NCBI GenBank assembly: GCA_029931535.1
Contig: JAQPZY010001670.1
Span: 6,534,501 to 6,598,500, forward strand
DNA length: 64,000 bases
DNA from: Margaritifera margaritifera
Taxonomy: Eukaryota > Mollusca > Bivalvia > Unionida > Margaritiferidae
Reading direction: 5' to 3'
Shown here: in pieces, positions 26,101-38,600 of the stretch
Numbering within the stretch: the stretch's first letter is position 1
Layout of the letters: every line of letters begins with the position of its first letter
Made by a program: the position numbers and the translations under genes
The notes under the pieces: model-generated
Databases searched by the model: none
Told to the model about the DNA's origin: nothing
Seen by the model: the letters and a program-made list of their open reading frames with translations, nothing else

Positions 26101-29100
26101 ATATCTACCTGGCTCATGGTCATGTCACATCAGGAGTGAGCATCTATATGGCTTATATCTACCTTGCTCACAGCCATGGAGTATCTATATGACTTACATC
26201 TACCCAGCACACAACCATGTCACATCAGGAGTGAGTATCTATATGGCTTATATCTACCTTGCTCACAGCCACATCACATTAGGAGTATCTATATGGCCTA
26301 TATCTACCTGGCTCACAGTCATGTAATATATGGCTTATATCTACCTTGCTCATGGCAATGTCACATTAAGTGAGAGTATCTATATGACTTATATCTACCT
26401 GGCTCACAGCCATAGAGTATCTATATGGCTTATATCTACCTGGCTAACAGCCATAGAGTATCTATATGGCTTATATCTACCTGGTTAACAGCCATAGAGT
26501 ATCTATATGGCTTAAATCTACCTGGCTCACAGCCATAGAGTATCTATATGGCTTATATCTAACTGGCTCACAGCCATAGAGTATCTATATGGCTTATATC
26601 TACCTGGCTCATGGCCATGTCACATTAATTGAGAGTATCTATATGGCTTATATCTATCTGGCTCATGGCCATGTCACATTAATTGAGAGTATCTATATGG
26701 CTTATATCTACCTGGCTCATGGCCATGTCACATTAAGTGAGAATATCTATATGGCTTATATCTACCTAGCTTACAACCATGTCACATCAGAAGCAAGCAT
26801 CTAAATGGCTTATACCAACCTGGCTCATGGCCATGTCGCATCAGGACCAAGTATATATGGCTTATGTTTACCAGGCTCATGGCCATGTCACATTAGGAAA
26901 GAGTATCTATACAGCTTATAGCCTACTGCCTAAATGTTTTGGTGGAAATATACATGAATTGATCTGCTGAAATTCTTATATAATGTATTTCATTTTCTTG
27001 CTAGTAAAATATCTTTATTATTATGGTATGAACCTTTGTTGGAAGCGTTTGTTGAGTGATCTCCAGACATCAAAGTTCAACCTGACCGACTTCAGGTTGT
27101 ACTTTTGTAGACGGTTGGCTATACAGGATGCATACTGCTTGGCCATATCTGGCTGGTGGGTCCACCGACTGTCTCTTGACCAGGCCTACAGACAGACAGA
27201 CAATTAAAACATGGTATGCTACATAATCTATGCTTAATGAAACAGAACAAGATAATCTCAAAACTGTAAACAGACACAAAGTCAAAAAGAGCAAATGTGA
27301 TGGTGCATGGCTGAATAATTGACCTTCTACCCACATGTGGCCACTGTCAATCTACTACCAGTATTGCATAAGCTACATTCCTACAAACCATTGACTTATC
27401 TGATTACCTAGACAGGTGTGAATGTTTACAGAATTACATCATACATGCCATATTCCCAGACAGTGTTGGGGGTTTTTTGAGACTCAAAAAGTGTGTTTTG
27501 GGGTCCCAAGGGGGGTCAGTGCATATGACCAAGGGGGGTCGGTGCGTGTGACCCCCCAAAGACGTCATCCAAATGGGAATAAGCTATCTTTTCAAATCAG
27601 CCTATAGCAAATGACTGGAAATTCAAATCTGAATAAAAGAAGATACCATCTGTTTTCTCTGAAGCATTTAATATACTTACAAACAAAAAAAATGGTAGAC
27701 TTAGCATTGTCAAATAATATCACCACACATATGTACACATGGTCACAAGCTCACATACATTAAATAAAAAAATACACCAAGTTACTGTCTTTAAAATCCA
27801 CTTTTAATTACATGCAGTCTTTGATCTTTTCAATAGTTCAGAAGTTGGTTTGAAGGTAATGCAAGTGTCATTTGTGTTCATCTTAGCACTCATCAGAGAT
27901 TGAATGGTGGTGTTGTTCAGCCTTCCCTTAAGATCTTTTTGAATTTTTCTAATCATTGAAAATGATCTCTCAGCATCGTCATTGCTGTGAGGGAGTGTCA
28001 AACATGCAATGGCCACTTGAGTCAGAATATCAAATCTTGGTTTTCCTGAAGGAAGATTTCCTTGCATAGGTCTGTAAAATGATCTGCTACTGAAAACGGC
28101 AGATTGTGCTCAGCAACGAAATTGCAGAAAAATACTTCAGCTCTAGTTACATTGTCTGTCAACGACTGTTTAAACAAGCTATTTAATTTGGGTACTGAGC
28201 TCTGCATTTTTGCCATGTAACAATGCTGGGTGGTGTTGCTATGTCAATATGGTGGTTGCAATATGTGCACAGAATAAATTGTTCCCCCTTGATGCTGCGC
28301 TTCACAAAGTCAAACGCCGTCAACCAGGAGTTCTGGAATTTTGTTTTGCTGGGCTTTTCTCGCTTCAGAGATGGCTCCATATTTCCTGAATCACTACTAC
28401 GTTTTGACATGTTTCCTTCGAAAATGAATCACACTTGTACACTTTTCCATTTTATATATGGAGTAAAAATGCGACTTCAAAGAAACATTGCCACTGATCA
28501 CAAACTTTAAAAAAGATGGCGTCAACATTCTGAAAGAAACGGTGCTGCTGATCACAAACTTTAATAAAGATTGCTTCAACATTTTCATTCAATGCAATCA
28601 GTTTGCTCTCCAACAAGCATCTCTTTGATCTACTTAACTTTAAATTGGGTTGTTCCACTTAATGTACTTTACCATTGCAAATTAGCCTAATGGGCTCTCC
28701 CACAGCAGTGCTCAAAAGGATTTGACATGACACATCACCCTAGCTATTGTGAGCCAATTAAATAAATCTCTGAAAGGTGGCTGTTTATCTCTGACCGCCT
28801 TACCTTTTAATTGCCTCTAAAACTGGAGTATAAACCTGCCCCAAGGATAGTTTTACATGAGGTAAAATACCAACCAAAATGCTCAAAGCTAAAATACATA
28901 CCAAAATGCTCAAAGCAGTACTGTTCACTGTTTATACATACCACAGATTACGGGCATATATAATAGTGATCAAGAAATATACAGTTTTTTAAAAAAAAAT
29001 GTTCTTTTCTATTTTTGGGGTGGAAACTTTTTGTTGTTGCAAAATTGCTGAAAATTGTGTTTTTCTAAACACGATCGTGTTGGGGGGTTTGGGAGTCCAA

Positions 29101-32100
29101 AATTGTGTTTTTCGTGTGACACGTCATGTTATGGCAAGTATGTTACATCTGGCCTCTAAATGTTTGGATACAGACCACTTACTTATAGGATCACCCAGAC
29201 AGGTGTGAATGTTTAACTAATTACATCTGGACTCTAAATGTTTGGATCTGACATGCAGTCAGACAGAAGCCTGCTGTGACACATGTGCTTTTTTCACTAT
29301 TTAGCAATACAGTTTCAAATCTTTGTAACTTTCCATTTCTACTCCAATTTTCTTTAAATCTGTTCTGCATACTAACAAGAGTACTGTAAAAAATACTTTA
29401 TATGCCCACTCACAAGTTTTATAGTCTTCTACATAGGCACTAGTAGCGCATGACTAACTAAAGATTACTGATCAACAGGTCCCAATGACTTTAAACCTTC
29501 GGTTAAGGTATGCAGTCTTCAACTAAACTTTGTATGCAGAAAACATTATTTTTTTTATTAGATTTACCATGATTGTGATCTTTGACCCTTAGACCTAAAA
29601 ATCTATAGGTTTCTTTATTACCCTAAGTACAAGCCATCCACAAAGTTTTGGTCAAGGAAACTTACAATAACTTTTGACTCCCAAATCATCAGCAGAGTTC
29701 ATTCTAGGCTGCACCCTAACCCTACTTTGTCATCTTTGGTTCAAGAAAGTTCCCTGCATGACAACCAAAGGGCACATAAAAAAGACCCAAGAAAATTAAG
29801 ATAAAAAATCATTATGGCTGACTTTAAACTGAATTGAATGCATCCCAAGCTTAATGAATATTGTGTGCTCATTGCCAAAGAAGTATAAGATGATCAATTT
29901 CATTGGCTGACAGAAATGTCTTACTGATTTTGATTAGCTTGGACACGAATCCAGAGCACATGATCCATAATCACTGATAGAAAATGCAAAGAAGAATAGA
30001 TGAAATCTTCAGCGAAAACACTGCTTCATTTATTTCCAAGTAGTGCGAAAACACTGCTTCATTTATTTCCAAGTAGTGTACAGTGAGGTAAAAATTTAGA
30101 CTCAAATGTCCAAAATAAATTCTACGGGGGAATGGTGACTTGAGCATGAGGAGTTAAAATGCTAGTACAGGAGGTGTGCGAACAGGAGAGGCTGATAATA
30201 ATCACAGGCACTCGGGTCATGGATTTATTAATTTCTGCAATAAATATTTATTTTTCCAGCATTAGGCCTATATACTTTGAATCAGTCATTGTTGAGTCAG
30301 ACTACAGAATGGTCTGCTACAATTTTCTTGTCAACTAAAATAATCTTAACCTCAGTGTTGGTAACATTTATTTTAGCAAACAAGGAAACTGAAGAAAACC
30401 ATGCTGTAGTCTGACTCTACAACAACTGATTCAAAGTATATAATGCTGGAAAAGTTAATATTTATTGCAGAAATTAATAAATCCACAACACAAGTACCTG
30501 TGATAATGACATATTTGAATTTCTTGAATAGTTAAGATACAGATAAGGGTATTTGCAACCCATTTTTTCTAAATTACCCCACTTTTGACCTGCTAGGAAC
30601 CATTGGGCCACACTTTTTCCTCTTCTGGAATGAGCATTGTATCAGTCTCTTCCATACCTTAAAGAGCAAGCCCTCCACAAACTCTGATCAAGGTACGTGA
30701 TCTATACATCATTATTATGTTGTAAAAAAATCATCTTTAAGTTGCAGTGACCTTGATCTTTGACCCCAAAATCAAAAGGGTTTTTCTTACACAAAATGTA
30801 AACTATCCACAAACTTTGCTGAAGGTACTTGATCAAAAACTGAAATTTGTGTGCAGGGACCATTTTTCATTTTTTAGTCATAGTGACCTTAATCTTTGAC
30901 CTTTTGACCCAAAATCAATAAGCTTCTAACCTTGCTCCAAGAGCAAGCCATCTACAAAGTCTAGTCTAGGCCTGTAAATGAAGAACTAAGATTTCTGTGC
31001 CAAAAACATTTTTTTTCTTTCAGTCAGTAACCCTTGACCTTTGATTTTTTGACGCTAAATCAGCAGGCTTCTTTCTTATCCAAAGTGCAAGCCATCAATT
31101 TAGTTTGGGGGGCCCTGCGTGGCCAAGTGGTCTAAGGCATTGGCCTTCACAGATCACTGACATCTCACCTCTGTCTGCCTGGATTTGAGTCTCAGGCTCG
31201 GTCAATGTGGGTATGTGAGAAAGCTTGCCAGTAGCTTCCTGTGGGTCAGTGGTTCTTCCTGGGTTCTTCCTCCACTTGATATACTGATTGTCATGTATAG
31301 CCTAACATGTGCTGAAAAATGGCGTTAAACCCACAACAGCAACAACATAGTTTGGTCTGGTCGGTGATGTAGAACAACTGTTATTGTGTGGAAACCATTT
31401 ACTTTTTCAGTCAGTCAAAGTAACCGTAACCTTTGACCTTTTGTCCCTAAAATCAATAGTTTTCTTCCTTACCCAAATGAAAGCTATTTACAAAGTTTGG
31501 TAATGGTAGACGACAGAGAAGTCAAGTTATTGTGAGGAAATTAAACAGGAAACAGATGGGCTGACAAACAAATATCACGATATGCTCCACCCTATGGTGG
31601 GTGTATAAAAAGTCCTCTGGAAATCACTAGCATTTTTTTTTTAATGAAGAAAAATACCTAATTTTAGGAAATATTTATAGTAGTTAGTAAGCTGAGAGGA
31701 CCATACTAATTCTTTTGACGTGTATTTCAGATGGAGAGGCAAAATTCACAATATCTTTAATGTCTTTTAATCTTTTAATGCATTTTTCATTTAAAATGTA
31801 GTGATATGAGAAGTAAAAAAAACAAAAATTATTTTTATCTTTACACAATATAAACTTTGTGTTAAACACATATAAAATTGTACAACAATTTTTGCAAAAT
31901 TCCTTGTAAAATATGAGAGTAAATTCTGTTTATATCATAATTCATATAAAGAAAGCTTACGACAGGATTGAGGTATCCAGTTTCTCCAGAATTCAAATCA
32001 TAGTATGTCACACGAACATGCTGGAGTGACCATGAATGAACCATCATATCCCAGGAATACCCATAGAGTCCTTTTGTCCAGGCATTGTTGCCCTAAAAAT

Positions 32101-32600
32101 AAAATGAATGTAATTGTATGCATTTAATAATATACTCTGTGAATTTTTGTTTTACAGTAGCATATGTCTTGAGAGACTGCACCTTCTGGGAAGTGATAGG
32201 TATCATCTGTGTGTGCAGTTGTTTAATATGGGTCAATGCACTGTTGGTATATTAGCTTTTATTTTCTTCAGAAATAAAAGTGTGTATGATGGATGGATGG
32301 ATGGACAAAAACATTAAAATATTGAAACTGAAGAATTGTGAATGGCAGATTGCACATCTAAACCACTAGTCTAAGATCTGTATCAAATTTCATAGAGATA
32401 TTCCAAACATTTTCCTGAACACTAGTCTAATATATGTACCAAGTTTTTTAGAGATATCCTGAACACTAGTCTAATATATGTACCAAGTTTTATAGAGATA
32501 TCTTGACCACTACATACATGCCATAACACGATGTGTCATGCGAAAAACACGATCTTGGACTCCCAACTCCCCCCCCCACCCACGATTTTCAGCAATCTTG

Positions 32601-32635
<35 letters not shown>

Positions 32636-35600
32636 CCCACAAATGAAAAAATATAAAAAAAAAAAAAAAAAAATTTCTTGACCACATTGATATATGCCCA
32701 TAGTCTGTTGTATGTATAAACAGTAAACAGTTGTGCTCGGAGCTCATGTAGAATAATCCTTGGGGCAGCTTATACAGCTGTTTTAAACACAATTAAAAGG
32801 TAAGGTGGTCAGAGATAAACAGACAACTTTCAGATATTTACTGAATTGGCTTACAATAGCAAGGGTGATGTGTAGTGTCAAATCCTTTGAGCACTGCCGA
32901 GTGAGAGCCCATTAGGCTAATAGGTAAAGGACACTAAGTGGAACAACCCAATTTGACTGAAGTTAAGTACATCAAACAGATGTTATTACACATCACTGAC
33001 TGCACTGAATGAGAATGTTGATGCTGTCTTTATTAAAGTTTGTGATCAGCGGCAACATTTCTTTGAAGTCGGATTTTTACTCCATATATAAAATTCAAAA
33101 CATGATTATTTCGGTAGGTTGAATAACAGCACCATTCAATCTCTAATGCAGGGTAGGTTGAATAACAGCACCATTCAATCTCTAATGCAGTGTTGCACCT
33201 CGAATCCAAAGGTCAAGGGACAGTGTCCCTCACCCTCCAGATTTGGGGGACACACAACATTTTAAATGGACAAAGGAAATGTGTAGTACATAATGCACTA
33301 GAAGTGCTAAAAAAATTTTTTTTAAAATGAGATAATCTTATTTGCTTCGACTGTTTTGCCGTCTTAACTTTCTCATATTTTCCTTGGACATTTACATGAT
33401 TGCAATAAACATTTTATCATGTGATCAAGTAACTCATGAAAACATTAACATGTTTGAATATCTGGTTAACCTGAAATGAACTGCACCATGGAATTTTAAT
33501 AATTTAACAGTGTTAAATCATTAATAAAATGACAAATTGTGTATTTGCATAAATTAGTACCTTTTTTTCATTCATTCAGCCGAAAAATAAATTAAATCTT
33601 CACTACCGTAGCGTAGGTGTGACTTTAACCTCGAAAATACGTTACAATAGCAGCGGTCAGAGACTTGAGCAACTTGGCCGACTACCACCTTGAATGATTT
33701 CATTGCCAATTAATTGTTTTGAAATGGATATTCATTGCCATCTTACAGGTTTTATCACTTTTAGCGACTTTGGCCATTGCTTGCGCCAACTTAGAAGTTA
33801 TTGATGCACATTCGCGATGGAAAAGTGTAGACATATTTGTGAACACAAATGACACTTACATTACTGTCAAACTAACTACTGAAATATTGAAACCAGCATA
33901 GAATGCATGTAATTAAAACTACATTCCACTGTCCAATAGATTTTAAAGACAGTAAATTAGTGTATTTTTGTATTTAATGTCTGTGAAGTTGTGACTATGT
34001 TTGTGGTGATATTATTTGACAATGCTAAGTTTACCATTTTTTTTTCTTTTTTTGTTGTTGTTGTAAGTATATTAAATGCTTCAGAGAAAGCACATGGTAT
34101 TTTCTTTTATTCAGATTTGAATTTCCAGTCATTTGCTATAGGCTGATTTGAAAAGATAGCTTATTCTCATTTGGATGACTAATGAGTAGAACAAACAACA
34201 TAGACCCTGATCTGCTGGGGCATTATGCGACAGCAGATCAGGGTCTATGTTGTTTGCATTTGGACCTGGATTATATGCAAGTATATATGGTACCTTTTTT
34301 TTTTACATAAAAATATAAGTTATCTTGATTTACATTATTCCACACAGTTTTTGTTAATGGAATTGAAATTTATTTTTAGCAGTAAATAACTGGAGGTAAC
34401 TGTTAACTGTATCTGGGCCATGATTTATCAAATGATGTTGGGGTGTATGACAAGTCCTAACTGTGCATTTAGATAGAATAAATGATGTTGGGGTGTATGA
34501 CAAGTCCTAACTGTGCATTTAGATAGAATAAATGACCTCACCTGCCATTTAGTGGATTATTCAAACTCAAGAAGGAGATACAAATCATGCTATTTTCATG
34601 TGTTATTTTCTTCATTTCATACATAATAAAAAGAGAAGATGCCCATTTTATGAAACCTGTCTTTCATTTAGCTAAGCAAAAAAACGTTAACACTAAAGTT
34701 AATCTAAGGTATGGATGTCTGAATGAATGGGCGCACACACGAATGACAATGTGATCACTATGTCGAACTTCCACCAAGGTGGACTCAACAATAACAGCAT
34801 GAAGTAACACCTACTGAAATTTTGATATTTACTTGCATGCAGGCCTGCATCAGTCGAACTTCCACCTAGGTGGACTCAACAATAACAGCATGGAGTAACA
34901 CCTACTGAAATTTTGATAATTACTTGCATGCAGGCCTGCATCAGTCGAACTTCCACCTAGGTGGACTCAACAATAACAGCATGAAGTAACACCTACTGAA
35001 ATTTTGATATTTACTTGCATGCAGGCCAGCATCAGTCGAACTTCCACCAAGGTGGGCAGACAATAATGGCATGAAGTAACACCTACTGAAATTTTGATAT
35101 TTTCTTGTATGCAGGCCAGCATCAGTTGAGCTTCCATTAAGGTGGGCAGACAATAACAGCATGAAGTAACACCTACTGAAATTTTGATATTTACTTGCAT
35201 GCAGGCCTGCATCAGTCTCAAAATGACTACTGAACTATGACAGAATTTTATAGACAGTTCTACTACAGAGAAAAATGCCATAAACTGAGGACTGCGATTA
35301 GATTTACATTCTGGAAATATCTTTTTAAACTTTTCTTGGTGAAAAGTGAAAAAAATGACCAATATAAATTCATTATGAAACAGTAATCAATCTCAGGTCA
35401 GACACAAACCAATGCTGTATATAATTCTGTGTCAGATGCATCTTTTCTGTGTAGTAAATATTTAAGACAGGTAGGACTCACAACATGATTACCAACTTTT
35501 AATTCTATACACTATATTCTTATCTGTATCTATTGGAGGCTCTACAGACAAAGATCAAAAGTAACTTGAAAGGCACAGTTCAGAGATGATGATGATCATG

Positions 35601-38600
35601 ATCATGATGGTAATACTAATGATAATGACTGTTGTATCTTACCTTGGTTATACCATGAGAATATGGTAGACAACACTGCATCAGAATGTATACTCCTGTT
35701 ATGATGGTAAACAGTTTGTGGTATGCCCTTGGTTTGGTCAGAGGTGGGGAGGCACTTGAAGAAACTGTTTTGGTCTTCATCTAAACAAGAAGTGTTACAT
35801 ATGATAGTCTGAAAGCCCAAATAGGTATTACAAGGAAATATAAATAACAAGAGCACCTCATAAGGACTGACACTCTCGTGTCCAAAAAGAATTTGAACGA
35901 ATCCACAATAAATGTTTCTTGTTTCTTTGGTCCTTTTATTCTTTGTAACTTTAGAGCATTAAAACTTTCTCTGATATCCTTAAGAAACTCCAACATACCA
36001 AATTTGGCAGCAAAAATAATTTCTTACATATTCGAATTAACATATTCACAAGATACATGTCAAGTACAGATTTTCTGTCATGACCTTTGACCTCAAAACT
36101 GATATGCAAAGAAGAGTGTTACATGTCAAGTTTGGTTAAATCAATAATTATCACTTTTTGAAGACCCCCACCCCCACCCCAAAAAAAAAACAAAATTAGT
36201 TATTAAACTGTATCATTCAAGGTATTCTTCAGATATATCCATAAACTTGGTTTGATAAAAATCCATTCATACTTGTTTGTGTTATCATGCTCATAAACCT
36301 TGAGTCGATACAACCATACCTTCAAGATCAGAAGAGTGAACAAGATTTTCAAGTTGGCCACCATAACTGTCATGCTGGAGGTCTGATCAGCACCATTTTC
36401 ATTTAGGACCAACTAGATATCACAAGAAGTCGTTTAGCAAAAACCCCATGACTATATGACCATCTGTTCAATAAGAGTAGCTATAACAAAATTTTCAAGA
36501 TGGCTACCATGGCAGCCATTCTAAAGGTCTGATCGGCATCATTTTCATTTAGGACTAATTACATATCATGAGAAATCTTTAAGAGAAAACTGCATGCTAC
36601 TATGACTATCATTTCAAGAGAAGGAGTGATAACAAGATTTTCAAGATGGCCATTATGGCAGCCAAATTGGAGGTATAATCATCACCATTTTCATTTAGGA
36701 TAAACTACATATCATACATACATGCCATAACACGACGAGTCACATGAAAAACATGATTTTGGACTCCCAAACCCCCCGACATGGTCGTGTTTAGAAAAAC
36801 ACGAGTTTCAGCAATCTTGGTGAGAAAAAAAAATCCCCCCCCCCCAAAAAAAACATAATTTTTTAAAAAAGTTCTTGACCACATTGATATATGCCTGTAA
36901 TCTGTGGTATGTATAAACAGTAAATAGTTGTGCTCAGAGCTCATGTAAAACTATCATCGGGGCAGCTTATACAGCTGTTTTAAAGACAATTAAAAGGTAA
37001 GGTGGTCAGAGATAAACAGACACCTTTCAGATATTTACCGAATTGGCTTACAATAGCAAGGGTGATGTGTTGTGTCAAATCCTCTAAGCACTGCTGAGGG
37101 AGAGCCCATTAGGCTAATTTGCATAGGTAAAGTACACTAAGTGGAACAACCCAATTTGTCTGAAATTAAGTACATCAAAGAGATGCGTGTTGAAAAACAA
37201 ATGTTATTACAAATCACTGACTGCATTGAATGGGAATGTTGCCATCTTTATTAAAGTTTGTGATCAGTGGCAAAGTTTCTTTGAAGTTGGATTTTTACTC
37301 CATATCTAAAATTCAAAACATGATTATTTTGGTAGGTTGAATAACAGAACCATTCAATCTCTAATTACACCTTGAATCCAAAGGTCAAGGGACAGTGTCC
37401 CTCACCCTCCAGATTTGGGGGACACACAACATTTTAAAGGGACAAAGGAAAATTGTACATAATGCACTAGAAGTGCTATAAATTTTTTTAAAAAAAAACA
37501 ACACAAAAAAAAATAAATTAAATAATCTTATTTGCTTCGACAGTTTTGCCACCTTAACTTTCTCATATTTTCCTTGGACATTTACATGATTGCAATAAAC
37601 ATTTTATCATGTGATCAAGTAACTCATGAAAACATTAACATGTTTGAATATCTGGTTAACCTGAAATGAACTGCACCATGGAATTTTAATAATTTAACAG
37701 TGTTAAATCAATAATAAAATGACAAATTGTGTATTTGCATAAATTAGTACCTTTTTTCATTAATTCATCCATAGAATAAATGAAATCTTCACAACCGTAG
37801 GTGTGACTTTAACCTCGAAAATACGTTACAATAGCGGCGGTCAAAGACTTGAGCAACTCGGCCAACTACCACTTTGAATGTTTTAATTGCCAATTAATTG
37901 TTTTGAAATGGATATTCATTGCTATCTTACAGGTTTTATCATGTTAAGTGATTTTGGCCATTGCTTGTGCCAACTTAGACATGAATGAACATTTGCGATG
38001 GAAAAGTGTAGACATATTTGTGAACACAAATGACACTTGCATTACCGTCAAACTAACTACTGAAATATTGAAACCAGCATAGACTGCATGTAATTAAGAC
38101 TACATTCCACTGTCCAATGGATTTTAAAGACAGTAACTTGGTGTATTTTTGTATTTAATGTCTGTGAAGTTGTGACCATGTTTGTGGTGATGTTATTTGA
38201 CAATGCTAAGTCTACCATTTTTTTTTTTTTTGTAAGTGTATTAAATGCTTCAGAGAAAACACATGATATTTTCTTTATTCAGATTTGAATTTTCAGTCAT
38301 TTGCTATAGGTTGATTTGAAAAAACAGCTTCTTCTCATTTGGATGACGTCGCTTTTGGGGGGTCACGTGCACTGACCCCCCTTGGGACCTCAAAACACAC
38401 TTTTTGAGTCTCAAAAAACCCCCAACACTGTCTGGGAATATGGCAAGTATGATGATATGAAGTCTTTCAGTGAAAATCCTATGCTGATATGACCATCGGT
38501 TCAGAAGAAATAGCAATAACAACAGTTTCTAGATGGCTGCCATGGTGGCCACATAGGATTTCAGATTAGCACAATTTGCATTTTGGACAAACGAGACATC

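Larger units (their letters stand above)
27441..29141 (-). mobile_element. hAT-type element (family h2), copy 1 with TSD
   Basis: It starts ATACATGCCATATTCCC and ends TATGGCAAGTAT. It is flanked by ATTACATC (27433-27440) and GTTACATC (29142-29149), an 8-bp duplication with one change. The minus strand carries N- and C-terminal transposase pieces with the catalytic core deleted. Two further copies, at 32514-34179 and 36718-38450, share most of the sequence. Confidence 0.88.
29560..31612. repeat. Long-period repeat family F2 with DR1-like motifs
   Basis: Diverged units of about 150-160 bp share (g)tgaccttgatctttgacc, then cctaaaatcaataggtttct, tacccaaagtgcaagccatc and cacaaagtttggtcaaggta. The block ends with a hairpin, CCACC-CTAT-GGTGG (31587-31600), then TATAAAAAG. 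It is interrupted by a long-TIR MITE (30201-30503) and by a SINE (31109-31347). Each unit carries a tandem hexamer site such as TGATCTTTGACCC (30754-30766) or TAACCTTTGACCT (31427-31439). Confidence 0.75.

Noticed and set aside
26983..27334. Three further open frames over GGCX exon 7 on both strands
   Set aside because: Only the 27185-27034 minus frame matches GGCX and fits splice sites and phases; the others are shadows.
31109..31200. A functional tRNA-Leu/Ser gene
   Set aside because: Only A- and B-box-like words remain; there is no cloverleaf, and it is the head of a SINE with body, tail and target duplication.
32510..32792. Phe-rich minus-strand frames near 32.6 kb
   Set aside because: They are translations of poly-A/poly-T runs inside hAT h2 copy 2.
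33719..33901. Secreted 60-residue protein with a signal-like N-terminus
   Set aside because: The frame lies in the tail of hAT h2 copy 2; its end aligns with the transposase tails of copies 1 and 3.
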